DNA of 64,000 nucleotides from Promerops cafer (GCA_013398275.1 VZSE01002491.1:1488001-1552000), one strand, 5' to 3'; shown: positions 52,501-62,200, counted from the first letter of the stretch. Translations and numbers: made by a program. The notes: generated from the letters alone by a model not told the origin.

Positions 52501-55500
52501 AATGTGAGCTCAGAGCTGTGCAACCCAGACTAACACTCTTCACTGCAACCCACAGCTTAAGCAAGCTCAACAGGGACTCAGTGCGAGTGGGTAGGTACTC
52601 AGGGCCTGGAGGCTGCACAGGCTTCTGTGGGATGACAGTAGTTTACCTGAACCAAGAGTCAGTTCTCACTTTCCTCTCTTGGTCCCCAGAGGTCTGCACA
52701 CTTCTCATCTACCCTTTGCTAGAGACCTTTAGCAATGCTAGAAATGACCTTCAAGTGTTGCACTATGCATATTTGAGGTCTCCAGCACCTAACCCTTACA
52801 GCAATCTTGACTGTATCTAAAAATATGCAAAAAGCCAATGTTTTTGGAAAAATAAAAAATCAAAACCCAAAGCCAACCAAAAATGCACAACACCAAACTC
52901 CTGCAGTACACCAGTTAGAAGCTCAGGGCTATTTTTAAGCACCTGTAATTAAAACAAATAAACTTTTAAACTTTTCATTCAAGCAACCCTCTCAGGAAAA
53001 CCCCTTATCCTTAAAAATACTCTGCTTGATGAAGAATCCTTCATTTCTTCAGACCTGATAATAGAACGGACTTTATTCCTAACCTGAAATGGCATGGTTT
53101 TGGCTGCCAGATTCACTGAGCCTTCACCTGCTGCAACAGGCATGTCCATTGTCATTGTCATGCAGTTCTTGCCATTGAGACAATGATTAAAAAGCACACA
53201 TCAGGTACAAATCTGACGTGATCACTAGAACTGGAAATTTAATTTCTGATCACCTACTTGTCTCTGTGGAGTAGATGAATATATGATATAATTTCTATTA
53301 AAATTAATGGGGATGCAATTTAAACATAATCCTCCCTTTTGATTTTTTTTTAATGGGTTTAATCCTGCAAGTAACAAAGAATCAGATTTTAAAGATGTTT
53401 CAGAACATTCCAGAGGCAAAACAGTTCTTCTCCATGTTCAAGTTTAATTAAAAAATGGCATTGTTTGGATTGCAAGGGTTTAAGAATTAAACTAATCTTT
53501 ATTTTGTGTGAAACAGGAAAAAGTTAACTCTGCAGATCCAAAGGAAAAAAACCTTAGATGGGGAAATCATGCCTGACACAAGAAAATTGGAGAGTCAGTG
53601 TCTCCAGCAAAGTCTCAACAAACAACACAACACTTGGAGACTTGAGTGCTACAACAGACTTTTTTTGGGAATCCTGCAAAAGAGATGAAAGTAAGACAGT
53701 GGCAGGAGCATTGCTGACTGATCTGACTCAGTCGTGAGGATGCCTGAGCAGCCTGAACAGCGTTGACCTTTGTTGTTTGCAGAACCAAGTACATACTGCA
53801 TATCCTACCCATGGTTTGATAAGCAGGCTTCACAGCAAGAACCCAATCTCAGCTGAGGCAAGTGCCACATGGGACTACTCTAGCTTTAGAGCACACAAAT
53901 TTTGAGCCCTAAATATAAACTTGTCGCTCTTGATTTACCACATTCTCCATGGGCAGAAAGGGGTGTCTCCAAAGGAATACTATTCACATGTATCCCGAAA
54001 TTAGATAAAATTCACTTGAAGTTGCCCATTTCCTTCAGCTGAAGGCAGCAGGAGCTTTGGACAACTACTCCCAGCTTGGACACAGGTGTTGGTGGGCTGG
54101 AGTTCACACAGAAGGATGCTTTGTGCCCTGTCCACACAGCATTCCCCTAAGCCATGCAAATGGTCATGAGACGAAGTCACACACTGAAGTTTTGATTCAG
54201 TACATGTTAAATTACGTACTGAAACTGTAACCCAGGCTTCATGACTTGTAATTGGGAATGGCCCACATGGAGAGGAGGGAATGTCTGTTCCTGAAGCAGA
54301 ACAAAGACCTCCCCATGTCTGTCCTGCCTACAGAGAAAGAGCAAGACAGAGCAGTCCTGGCCCAGGAATTGGTGGGACCCATCTCCACCTGAACTTCACA
54401 AAACCTCACTAAAATCTTTTGACCACTTGGGGTTCTCACAAACCTCCCCAATGTTTTGCCATTACCCTACCCAAGACCTTATTCTTCAGGAGGGTGTTAC
54501 ATGCTGGTCTGGGGAGGTCACAGTCCAGCAAGGCTAGATTTTTGTTTCAGCCCACTTGTGCTTCTGTGCCTGGTGGACCTGTCCTGCATTCCCATGCTGG
54601 CACAGCAGCCACTGGTGGGTTTTTACTGGCTGCCCCCGAACTGGAGGGGGTCTGCATGTCACAGCTGGAGCCGAGCATGGACAGGGGCATGCAAGAGAAA
54701 GCTACGGGGTCTTTCCCAGGTGACAGGCCTTCTGTTTTTCCAAGATGCTACAAGCAAGAAGAGACTATGCAATTAATCCTTGCTGATATATGATGTGTAC
54801 CTGTCCTTGTTTAGCACTGTACTGTCCTCTGTTACAGTATTCATGTGCCCATACACACATCTACCAAAACCTTTTCTGTTGTTACCCTCATTGGTCAGGA
54901 AGCACCAGATCCACCACCAAAAAGGTAACCTGAATGTTATATTTTATAACGCCCTCTGTAACCTCGCCCTGCCCTGGGGATGCCACCACCCTGCTGCACA
55001 GCTTTGACTTTGTCTGCTGAGGAAAAGTCTGTGGACTAAAACCTTTCAAGATAAGAAATGCAAAAGGCAGAGCTAGGGTTGCTGAGACACATGTCATTAA
55101 CAGTTCAAAGATTCAAGAGCAGTGGATGATGGTAACTCAGCCATAAGAAGGATGGGCTCCAGGGACCAATCTCCTCGCTAACGTCTACTCAGTCAGCAAA
55201 GGTTCTTCAGACATTTTATCAGGGTGGTGAGCAAACTAATGCTTACCTAGAATTTAATAAGTTACTAGGCTGCTTTTGCACATGTTGGCCAGTAAGTCAT
55301 TATTGTATACATTTAATATATGTTTATAGAGGGATTTTTATTTTGGGCACTGCTAACATTACCAAAACAATGTAACCCAAAGAGGGTCAGTAGAGCAACT
55401 CTTTATGAGGGAAAACAATACTTACCGACTTGCCAGTAGTTTTCCCACCTGTGCAGGGAAAAAACCAAAGTACAAGTTAATGGCAACTAATAAGTAATAC

Positions 55501-58500
55501 TCCCTTAAAACCAATGGATAATTCAAAAAAGGTTCAACTCTAAATAAACAGTGAAATATAAACACAGTATTGGTCAGGGTGAGTACATTTTCAGTTTATT
55601 AAAGGGAGACTTTTCACAGTTATTAGGCAAAACTTCCCTTGATAGCCTTTGGCTTTTCAGGGTGCACATAAACTCATACAGTCCCAGGAGAAGCTCAGAA
55701 GGACTGATGAGTCAAAGCACCCCATGGCTGCTCACCACACATCATTCAAGGTGGTGGTAAACCAGCCACCCACAGATGATGAGTCCCGTTACAAGTCAGT
55801 CTTGGGGATGTTACCTTAAAGGCAAGTCAAGATTAAAGAATAGACCCGAGATGCCCTGCCAGGGATGGACGCAAGGTCCTGAAACGGGCCTTATGGAATA
55901 CTGAATATAAAGCCCCAACTGAGTGATCCACTTTAGCAGGCATTCCCATAACCTGAACCCTTAACCTCAGAAGACCTGGAAGCACAGGGGTGTCCCACTG
56001 AGGGCAGCAAGAGCAGACAGCTTCTTGCAGCCCTGAAGTCACTTCCAGCTGCTCTTGGCAGGCCCTCTACCCATGGCAGCACTCCAAGTAGCACCCTGCA
56101 GGGCTTCCTCAGCTCAGGAGACAGGCTTGAAGGCCTGAGATTTCACTGTGTCAGATAAAGGCCCCCTGCCCACATAGTGGGTGTCAACATTTTACATAAA
56201 ACCACATGAGCAAGCTCATTATCATTAAGATAAGACCAAATACAAGATGTGAACTTTGAAATCCCTGCTTGTAAATCAAGTCAGCCCATAATACAGAAAA
56301 GTATGTTTGCCAAAATCATTATTTAGTCCATAGTTCACAACAGATGAAAACAGCTGACAGCAACACTACAGTGTTTGACATAATATTAAATCAAGTATTT
56401 TTCAGAAATCACTGAAACAGATTATTCCAATTCTTTCCTTCGCTGCCGTGGCCAAGTACCTTCACAACAGAGACAGAAGTACTATGCAGATACAAGATAC
56501 AAGATACAAGAACCAGGTTTCCTAGAGAGAAAGCAACATTCTGAAAGTGCTAACACACCCAGTTCAGGGCACATGCAGGTACACAAGTTATTAACGTTAT
56601 TGGCAGTGACCCTTCCACAACCCACATGAGCAGATACACTGAAGGTGTATTGCTGACAAGGTGTCAGCAATAGCCCATCTTCATATCAGCTCCTTGGTTA
56701 TTTCCACTTGTTGGTCTTTCCAGCACATGTGCATCACACTGCCAGTTTTTTATGACATGTACAGAGAAAAACAATTTGGGCAGCTCACTCCTGTCTCTTA
56801 GCTAAGCCTTGGGCAAAAAATACTTAGGATCTGGTTGTTGGTTGGGTTTGGGGTTTTTTCTGCTTTCCTGATAGCAAAAGCATCACCTCTGCAATAAACC
56901 TTACACAGAGGACATCACAGAGGCAATTTTTTTTCAGACAACATCATCTGACTTCAATGTTTAAGAGATACAATTACTCCTAAACATTTTGACTTTACCC
57001 CTCTATTCCCATTTTACAGAGAGGGTTGGGGAAACTCCACATAGCAGTAAAGCCAACCTTTCAAAACAGGCACCTAAACTGAGGACTCCACTGTCAGGCA
57101 GCTTCAGGGTTTGACCTACAAAGCACAGAGCACCCACCATTTTCCATCATTTTCAGTGATAAATCTGGAGTTTGTTACTGGCATGTTGGAGCAGTCCCTC
57201 TTCAGGGCAACCTTCAGCCTCTCTTATTCTTTCCCCACAAAGAATGACCTGCAGAACTGCTCATTTTCATCACAAAATACCAAAGAGCTCCACATTTTTC
57301 AACATAAAGCTCTAAACAGTTGCGCACTTTGTATTCCCTTAAAACATTTAATATTTTTTAAGAAACGTAAAGTCAACAGCCACTCAGTTCTTGGCTTCAG
57401 CATCACATCTAAGTAATTATCAGTGGGCCATTCTTTCCTTCCCAATCTTGCAGGCCACGTGGGGCAGGCCTATAGCTCCAACCCCTTCCCACCAGTGTGG
57501 TTCCTTCCCTGCAGTCACAGGGATGTAGTGGATGCTGCAGCTCTTGCAGCTTACAGTCTGTGACACAAGATGGGAGCACATTGCCTTGCTCCTTGCAGCC
57601 ATCACAGCAACTCTGCCCGGATGAAATGCTTCCTGTCCGTGGCCACAATAAATCTGTACACACCCACAGTCACCTAGGGTGTTTCTGGCTCCACAGACAA
57701 GCCTATTGCCTCTGTTCCCTGCAGCAGCCCTACAGCATCTTCACAAGGATGCTGCTACCATCAGGACATCCCCCTCCAGGAGTTCCTGCTTCACACCTTG
57801 CTATTCCAGAAAAACACCCACACAGAAACTAACCAAGCAAATCTGTAAAGCAGCAGGCCTGATATTAAATGGACAGACACAGCTGCATCCCATTTCTTTC
57901 TCTTCAGAGAGCTATCTCCATTTTCCTGGTTGTCTGCCCAAGACAGCAAGACCCCTGGCAGCACCACTGACATGTCCTGCCCGCTCATTACTTATTGCTT
58001 GTCCCCAGAACATAGATTTGCTTGCTGAAGATCCAATGGCACTTTCTTGGGTTGTTTCTTTGGGGGTGGAGAGTGGGCATTTCAGGTTTCTTCCCTGTGT
58101 GAGACAAGGTTTCTCCAGCCCAGGAACTGCTTGCCATGAGAGACACCAATGTACTCAGACACTGCAAGACCAAAGGTCCAACAAAGGGCAGTGGAGAGAT
58201 ACATCACAAAAAAGTCAGTTTTGTACCTCTACTACTCGGTGTTGCAGTTTAGACAGGAAAAAAATCTTCAGGATTAATTAGATAAGTGTGTTCTGCCCTT
58301 AGCTGAATCTTCCAGGTGTGTATCTTTGTATTTAAAAAAACATTAGGTCAACCCTAGGCAAACACTCTCGATGAAAAAGCATTATTTAACATGTGCAGGG
58401 AGCACCACATTGAACTTGTGCTCAGATCGCAAGCTCCACATGCCTTGAAAGTGTAGTGTAGGATAAACCTTACCGGCCAGGGGCTCAGCTCACAGAGCTT

Positions 58501-58847
58501 ACAGAGACCGAGGCACCATCGCTCGGCTCTCACTCGGGTTTCAAGGCAGGGTCGAATAAACCAGGATATAGCGTTGCCAGAAGGAGAGGTGCCCCGGAGG
58601 AAGAGGGAGAGTAGAGACCCAAGAGTACCCGGGGACTTCCTCAGACCGACACCGGGCAGCAGAGCCAGCCCTGGGCGGGCGAGACCCTTGGCCATGCTGT
58701 CAGCTCACAGCCCGGCACGATCACCGGGCTCGGAGGGAAGCGGCTGGAGGGATGCTCACCCGGGGCGGCATCCCTCCCGCGGGCCGGGCACCGCCACCCC
58801 GCCAGCCGCTCCGGGCTGCCCCATCCCACACCGCCACACCTACCCAT
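31295..58847 (-). CDS. SLC15A1: SLC15A1 / PEPT1 proton-coupled oligopeptide transporter, complete coding gene (23 exons)
   Basis: Apical-membrane symporter of the POT/PTR2 (SLC15) family that takes up di- and tripeptides with protons in intestine and kidney. The 23 coding exons total 2,133 nt and join in frame with GT/AG boundaries into 710 residues plus TAA (human PEPT1 has 708). Visible landmarks: the POT signature N-E-F-C-E-R-F at residues 25-31 (E26, E29, R30 match human E23, E26, R27), YH in AIYHTF (Y59, H60 match human Y56, H57), GTGGIKPCVSAFGGDQF in TM4-5, FYLSIN, PLPMFWAVFDQQ with W297 (human W294), a large extracellular domain between TM9 and TM10, and GLEFSYSQ with E607 (human E595). 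The extracellular domain has five N-glycosylation sequons (N449, N474, N481, N504, N522). The tail is acidic and lysine-rich. No frameshift, stop or missing catalytic residue was found. Introns contain two LTRs, a CR1 copy and a tandem duplication. Confidence 0.97.
32453..32560 (-). CDS. SLC15A1: SLC15A1 exon 22 (TM11)
   Basis: Residues 613-648, phase 0 at both ends. APSNMKSVLQAGWLLTVAVG then NIIVLIVAGA is identical to human PEPT1 over this stretch. It ends STIQEQ before the donor GTAAGC. Confidence 0.97.
33062..34115 (-). mobile_element. ERV-type LTR in SLC15A1 intron 21, sense to the gene, with assembly gap
   Basis: The left boundary TGTCATGGTTTGATGCTGGC, with CCAATGCCAG, is the reverse complement of the terminal ...GGCATTTGGCCAGCGTCAAACCA-type end of passerine LTRs, so this copy is read on the minus strand. 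A minus-strand AATAAA at 33,196-33,201 near the left end fits the R region. The right end near ...GTGGTCACA is approximate. No flanking target-site duplication could be confirmed. Internal CT-rich and GC-rich blocks follow; no coding region was recognised, so it looks like a solo LTR. Confidence 0.6.
33630..33702. other. assembly gap (73 N)
   Basis: Unresolved bases inside the intron-21 LTR. The plus-strand open frame that appears to cross it is an artefact of reading X through the gap. Confidence 1.
34559..34705 (-). CDS. SLC15A1: SLC15A1 exon 21 (TM10)
   Basis: Residues 564-612, phase 0 at both ends. The exon ends the extracellular domain (YFEDIAPNTVHMAW) and carries TM10: IPQYFLLTCAEVLFSVTGLE, then FSYSQ. 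E607 corresponds to human E595, implicated in substrate binding. Confidence 0.97.
35126..35222 (-). CDS. SLC15A1: SLC15A1 exon 20 (extracellular domain)
   Basis: Residues 531-563, completing the split W531 codon. SYTISASFSQNTCTVGSKEF then GYGGAYTISLND corresponds to human ...EFGSAYTYIV. Donor GTGAGC. Confidence 0.92.
35371..35481 (-). CDS. SLC15A1: SLC15A1 exon 19 (extracellular domain)
   Basis: Residues 494-530. RFINNFPVTVNVTMGDMDFG parallels human RFVNTFNELITITMSGKVYA. Contains sequons NVT (504) and NYS (522). Confidence 0.93.
36150..36199 (-). CDS. SLC15A1: SLC15A1 exon 18 (extracellular domain, 50 nt)
   Basis: Residues 478-493. IQDNVTSKPENGKSLV lies between the acceptor CCACCAG and the donor GTAGAG. 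KPENG matches human KPEKGENG. It carries sequon NVT (481). Phase 0 to phase 2, consistent with both neighbours. Confidence 0.9.
36609..36758 (-). CDS. SLC15A1: SLC15A1 exon 17 (extracellular domain)
   Basis: Residues 428-477, 150 nt, phase 0. TGYMTFEASKLQSLHIVSAT matches the human NAFMTFDVNKLTRINISS region. Sequons NKT (449) and NST (474). Confidence 0.92.
38071..38196 (-). CDS. SLC15A1: SLC15A1 exon 16 (start of extracellular domain)
   Basis: Residues 386-427, 126 nt, phase 0. KTYPVFPAAGQAQVKLINLG parallels human KTLPVFPKGNEVQIKVLNIG. Confidence 0.95.
38935..39016 (-). CDS. SLC15A1: SLC15A1 exon 15 (TM9)
   Basis: Residues 358-385. TPLKKMTAGMFLGSLAFVAA then ALLQVQID matches human TSLKKMAVGMVLASMAFVVA then AIVQVEID. 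Confidence 0.96.
40203..40291 (-). CDS. SLC15A1: SLC15A1 exon 14 (TM8)
   Basis: Residues 329-357 plus two bases. VVNPILIVIMVPIVDSLVYP then LIKKCKLNF matches human TVNAILIVIMVPIFDAVLYP then LIAKCGFNF. Confidence 0.96.
40413..40442 (-). CDS. SLC15A1: SLC15A1 exon 13 (30-nt microexon)
   Basis: Residues 319-328, GFQIQPDQMQ, with acceptor TTCACCAG and donor GTATG. Human has GALEIQPDQMQ, so the microexon is needed to complete the loop before TM8. Too short to appear as an open frame. Confidence 0.93.
40544..40588 (-). CDS. SLC15A1: SLC15A1 exon 12 (45 nt)
   Basis: Residues 304-318, GSRWTLQATAMNGDF, matching human GSRWTLQATTMSGKI. The acceptor is the less usual ...TTATTAAG. Confidence 0.93.
41824..41913 (-). 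CDS. SLC15A1: SLC15A1 exon 11 (TM7)
   Basis: Residues 274-303. KHLIAQIKMVLKVLFLYIPL then PMFWAVFDQQ. W297 corresponds to the substrate-pocket tryptophan W294 of human PEPT1. Confidence 0.97.
42913..42999 (-). CDS. SLC15A1: SLC15A1 exon 10 (cytosolic TM6-7 loop)
   Basis: Residues 245-273. FAIKNRFRHRSKEFPKREHW then LDWASEKYD is nearly identical to human FAIKNRFRHRSKAFPKREHW then LDWAKEKYD. Confidence 0.97.
43591..44903 (+). mobile_element. ERV-type LTR in SLC15A1 intron 9, antisense to the gene, interrupted by foreign GC-rich DNA
   Basis: The left end TGTTGATTTGGCACAGCCTG, followed by GGTAGTGGAGGACTACCACA, TGTCTGACAGAGCCAATC and a TATA-like ATATTTTAAG (43,731-43,740), has the order of the U3 of a common passerine ERV LTR. 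After an interruption the LTR resumes at about 44,112: CACCAAGGTCAGTGGAG, GCAGCCCGTGGGGAAAG, AAAGGTGTTTTAAAAGC, CTTGTCTCAACTCATGAGCC, and it ends GGTGCCTGGCGTTTGGCC then AACCACAACA at 44,903. CCAAT boxes occur at 43,660-43,664 and 43,696-43,700. Diverged; no target-site duplication found. No retroviral genes seen, so solo. Confidence 0.65.
43755..44110 (+). other. GC-rich gene-leader-like insert inside the intron-9 LTR, with 52-codon ORF
   Basis: Between the LTR's TATA-like box and its downstream part lies about 350 bp that is CpG-rich, unlike the LTR and the intron. It looks like a 5' UTR running into an ORF at 43,971-44,129: ATG in the context CACAATGG, MAAGPPGPQQKHDKRFPDAE, then PRQINFFVLRDPATIFELLE, then LVDNGTYKQQFF and stop; the last few codons may already be LTR. 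I do not recognise the peptide. It could be the 5' part of a host mRNA captured or retrocopied into the LTR, or a nested gene fragment. The edges are approximate and no poly(A) tail was seen at the 3' edge. Confidence 0.45.
45445..45527 (-). CDS. SLC15A1: SLC15A1 exon 9 (end of TM6)
   Basis: Residues 217-244. VVFVIGSKMYKKVKPQGNIM then LEVSKCVG matches human IVFVLGSGMYKKFKPQGNIM then GKVAKCIG. Confidence 0.96.
46634..46717 (-). CDS. SLC15A1: SLC15A1 exon 8 (TM6 start)
   Basis: Residues 189-216. ASECGIHTKQECYPLAFGVP then AVLMAVSL. Human has CGIHSKQACYPLAFGVPAAL, a PEPT1-specific stretch that separates this gene from SLC15A2. Donor GTAGGT. Confidence 0.97.
46898..47300 (-). repeat. CR1 LINE 3' portion in SLC15A1 intron 7
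   Basis: Begins TATCACAGAATGGTTGAAGT (reverse complement of the CR1 tail) and continues TTGGAAGGGACCTCTGGGCG, CTTTTGAGTATTTCCACAGA, GTGAAAAAGCGTTTCCTGAT and GATAAAATGCCCCCTTTGCC, in the order expected on the minus strand. Confidence 0.92.
48590..48680 (-). CDS. SLC15A1: SLC15A1 exon 7 (TM5)
   Basis: Residues 159-188 plus one base. EKQRSTFFSLFYLSINSGSL then LSTLVTPIIR matches human EKQRNRFFSIFYLAINAGSL then LSTIITPMLR. Confidence 0.96.
48925..49024 (-). CDS. SLC15A1: SLC15A1 exon 6 (TM4 and POT family signature)
   Basis: Residues 125-158. ALSMVGLIFIALGTGGIKPC then VSAFGGDQFEDDQ. The GTGGIKPCVSAFGGDQF block is the hallmark of the POT/PTR2 family. Confidence 0.97.
49185..49304 (-). CDS. SLC15A1: SLC15A1 exon 5 (TM3)
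   Basis: Residues 85-124 plus two bases. KTILYLSIIYMIGQAVLSVG then SINDLTDHNRDGSPDNAALN parallels human KTIVSLSIVYTIGQAVTSVS then SINDLTDHNHDGTPDSLPVH. Confidence 0.96.
49511..49541. repeat. (TTA)n microsatellite
   Basis: About ten perfect TTA units in SLC15A1 intron 4. Confidence 0.95.
50405..50712. repeat. 154-bp tandem duplication in SLC15A1 intron 4
   Basis: Two direct copies, 50,405-50,558 and 50,559-50,712, each starting GTTTCTCT and ending CCTGGGAAAAA. The copies differ at about four bases, all within the first 25 bp (CTGACTTGTAGCAGAGT versus CTCGCCTGTAGCAGAAT); the remaining 128 bp or so look identical. The next bases after copy 2 are GTTTCC, so GTTTC may be the microhomology that seeded the event. 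Confidence 0.95.
52176..52317 (-). CDS. SLC15A1: SLC15A1 exon 4 (TM1 end and TM2)
   Basis: Residues 38-84 plus two bases. AVLTLYFKLFLHWEDNFATA then IYHTFVALCYLMPILGAIVA then DSWLGKF. Y59 and H60 correspond to human Y56 and the essential proton-coupling H57. Confidence 0.97.
52401..52485 (-). CDS. SLC15A1: SLC15A1 exon 3 (TM1, ExxER motif)
   Basis: Residues 10-37 plus one base. VLCFGFPLSIFFIIINEFCE then RFSYYGMK. E26, E29 and R30 form the ExxER proton/peptide coupling motif of POT transporters. The first residues (VLCFGFP) differ from human SFFGYP. Confidence 0.97.
55426..55448 (-). CDS. SLC15A1: SLC15A1 exon 2 (23-nt microexon)
   Basis: With the four bases of exon 1 it gives MGGKTTGKS, the cytosolic N-terminus. 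Acceptor CCCTGCACAG and donor GTAAGT are both strong, and the phases fit exon 1 (ATGG) and exon 3. Far too short to appear as an open frame. Confidence 0.88.
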
Positions 58848-59290
58848 GTCGGCGGCGCGGTCCCGCCGGAGCGCTCGGGGCTGCAAGTCAGGAGGAAGGC
58901 AGGGAAAGAGGGAGGGCAGCTGCCGGGGGCGGCCGGGCTTTAAGGGCAGCGGCGGGGCCCCGCCTGGCCCCAGCTGGTGCGGGGCGGCGCCGCGCAGGTG
59001 TCGGGGCGGGGAGCGGGTCGCTATGGCCGGGGAGCCATCCCGGGGCTCACCTGGCCTTGACCCGCCGCCATCGGCCCGGGCTGCCCGAGCGCAGCGCTCC
59101 GGGGAGCCCCAGCGCTCCTCCCTGCCGCCCGCTCCCCTTACGGCTGCCAAACGAGGGCTGTCACCGGCTGCTCGGGGCTTGCTTCCTTCTCCGGCCCTCA
59201 GGAAGCACCGAGACAGTGCCATCAGCTGAACCGAGCGCTGTGCAGTGCTGTCAGCCCCACGCTGTCCCTTCGATGTCAACGGCGTGATGG
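58550..59290 (-). promoter_or_regulatory. SLC15A1: SLC15A1 CpG-island promoter
   Basis: CpG-dense island around the first exon. Upstream in gene sense are GC boxes, for example GGGGCGGGGAG at 59,003-59,013. A TTAAAG string on the minus strand (58,938-58,943) could act as a weak TATA-like element about 90 bp before the ATG. The 98-237-codon frames on both strands across the island reflect GC-rich composition and have no recognised domains. Confidence 0.65.
58844..58847 (-). CDS. SLC15A1: SLC15A1 exon 1 coding part (ATGG)
   Basis: ATG in GCCGACATGGG (G at -3, G at +4) at the edge of a CpG island. The coding part is only four bases before the donor GTAGGT. Human SLC15A1 also starts M-G with the first intron inside the second codon. 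The start fits in frame with exon 2, but because only four bases are coded here the call depends on the microexon. Confidence 0.8.
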
Positions 59291-62200
59291 AAAACTTGGT
59301 AAGCAAGTAAGTGGAATGCACGCTGTGTGGAGGGTAGCTTTCTGCCTCATTCCCTCCTCTCGAGCCAAGAAAACAGATTTCCTAGACTGCTGCTGTCACC
59401 GGTTTCTAGTGATCTCTGACCTGTGGCTCCCATGGAATGATGCTTCTGAGAAGTTGCCCTGAGAAGATGTGGATGCATCCCTGGAAGTGTTCAAGGCCAG
59501 GCTGGATGGGGCTTCAAGCAACCTGGTCTAGTGGAAGTTGTCCCTGCCCAAAGCAGGGCATTGGAACTAGAAGAACTTTAAGTTCTTCCAACCCAAACCA
59601 TTCTGTAAGTCTGTGTTTCTATGACCCACGTTGCTCGTCACTTGCTCAGTCCACAGCAGACGTCTGTCCCGTGTGCCATTTGTGCCACCAAGCCATAGGG
59701 AAAGCTGGGAGAATGTACATCAATACAACCTGATCTACGTTTCATGCATGCACCTTACTAAGCCATGTACGTGAAAGACATGGATGAGAAGCTTAGCATG
59801 AGAAGAAGAGCCAGAGTGCGAGGCTGATGAGAAGAGTAGGTGTGGAAAGCTACATGTTACTAAGACTCGAATGAACTCAGAATGCAGAAACAGTAAAATA
59901 TTAGCAGGCATTGCCAAAAAAGAATTTTCTGAAAGAAGAATAAACTCCTTCTTTGAGCCTTGAAGATACAGTGGTACGTTCTAGTTTACACAACCAATAG
60001 CATTTTCTGTGGCGTGCACTTAATAATTACCTGGCTGCCGAACAGGTTCATTTTGTCTTGGGTACAAATCAAACAAGCATTGCAATGCATTGCAATTTGG
60101 AATATCTACAGTCAGCACTTCAACTGCTAAAGAAGGCTGCTCTGATTTGTGATATAGAGCTACAGCTGAACCTGGATTTCTTAAATTTTATCTGTATGGG
60201 GGTAACCTACTCAAAGGAGCTCTACCCTCTTAGCAGTTACCTGTACCCTTGACTGTAAAAATTTGTGAATAAATTCTTAAGATAAAACATGAGTAGGTGG
60301 TTATAGCTATATTTATAGCGAGTTCTCCAGTAAGAAACATAAATCTTGCTGTATAAGCTCCACTGACACAGCTGATGCTAGTCATGTATCACTTCACAGT
60401 GGGATATACATATATGGCCACACAGCACAGGCAGTGTTGCATTTCTCTATTATGGTTACTCCAGCAAAACAAGCAATCTGTAATGCAGCAAAGAATGCTG
60501 AAACCTCTGACGGCTCATTCATCTACAGAAATAATTGAGATATTACCACCATTTTCTGTTAAAGTAAGAAATTAAAGATGTAATTTCTTTCATGAATAAT
60601 GGGAAACTTCCCATTGAATGAGCAGTGGTGGTAAAAGGTTAGTTCCCAGGCACATCTTATACGGACCCATGCATTAAGTGAAAACAAAGAGTAGGCCTTT
60701 GATGTTCTTCCTAGAAAGCAACATACAAGTGGGATGCAGAAATTAAGGAAAAACACCTGTTTTCTCAAAATTCTGGGATAAATGAGCTAGTTGGATCAGC
60801 CTGGCTTTCACTCAGGTTATCTTTCAATATTTAAGGTCTCTATAAATCCACAAAGTATTCACCCTGATGAGTACACATCTTAATTTGTCCCACAGAGAGA
60901 GATAAAAGTACACACAATTGCTTCACAGCTGTTTCTGAGGTGGATTGGCTTCTGCTGTCCTTTAGTAAGCAGATGCCACAGGGTTGATCTCTGTGGGGCT
61001 ATTTTATGGTTGTACTTGTTGGATGGACAGAATTTGTTCTCAGAGGATTTAAGTTTCCCAGTGAGGCTCCCTTTCTAGGAGAACTCTGAGCACAGCAGGG
61101 GCTGTTAAATACTCAGCAAACAAAAATGCAGAAATGTGTTTCTGCTTTTTTCTACAAAACTCTGACCTCACAGAAGCATATTCTCAAGGTGTAATAGAAT
61201 ACTGTCCTGCTTCTTCCACAAAGGTTCCTGAACTCCACCATCTCATGGCCACCACAACCAAGGCTACTCCCAGCTGTCATATCCCAAACCAGTCCTTCTT
61301 TCTTAGGCAGTTCAAGGTCCAGCAGCACAGGTCTCCTTAATGGCTCTTCACCACCCATGTCAAAATGTGACCATCAGGGCTCTGCAGGAAGCTCCCTGGC
61401 TGTGTGCTCCTGCTGTAATGACTCTTCCACAGGAGGGATCCTTCCGCATATTGCTCAGTTAAAGGTCCTCGCTTAGTCTGTAAGATTGTTTCCTTGCATC
61501 TCCGAGAAGGAAGAACACAATCATTTGAGAGGAGCTGGTGAGGTGAGTCCATAACATGGAATAGTTGATAACAACTATTCATTATTTAAGGATGAACAAC
61601 CTGAATTAAGTATTTTAAAGAAAATTAGGGCAAATTAATATCTGTTCAGATTACGTGTGATTTATAAATATTAATAGATGTTTTTTGACTCTTTTTTTTT
61701 TTTAGATTGGAAGAATTGTAATGAGGATAAAGAATTTGCAGGGGTGTGCAGCTCATCATGGGATAGCCAGTACTGCATGGGATGCTGCAAACTGAGTGAG
61801 GCTGTACATTCATTCATTCATTCTAAACAAAGGCTAATGGGTCTTGCTCTACAACCACAATCCATTTGACTTTCATGACAGTAGTAGCCAAACCCTAACA
61901 CTTGTCACTTCCCAGTAACTACTCCTCCCAAGATAATACATCCTTTCAAGAAAAGTTTATTCCTGCTTTCCAGATAGGGAATCTCAGGGGGAATAGTGAC
62001 TTGTTTGCTCTGACTTTTCTCATGCACTGTGTCATGTTTTCTAGAAGAGCAAATAGTAGGTGGGACAGCCTGGAGGAGATGGGGACTGCTGGGAAGGAGG
62101 GCACCAGGGGTCTCTGGGACGGGGTCTGCAGCAGTTCGGGTGCCTTCAAGCAGCAGCAGTCCAGCTACTGGGTGCTGTACACACATAGTGACTTAGGTTG

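Noticed and set aside
56488..56511. Triple ATACAAG direct repeat as a CRISPR-like or regulatory array
   Set aside because: Only three 7-bp units without spacers; a minor slippage repeat in an animal intron.
57679..58281. 200-codon plus-strand frame
   Set aside because: It lies antisense in SLC15A1 intron 1, overlaps another long frame, shows no domain, and its length is within chance expectation.
58574..59287. Long plus-strand frame of 237 codons and minus-strand frame of 226 codons over the same DNA
   Set aside because: Both lie in the SLC15A1 CpG island, where stop codons are rare. The peptides are low-complexity Pro/Gly/Ala/Arg with no domain, and the two frames overlap on opposite strands.
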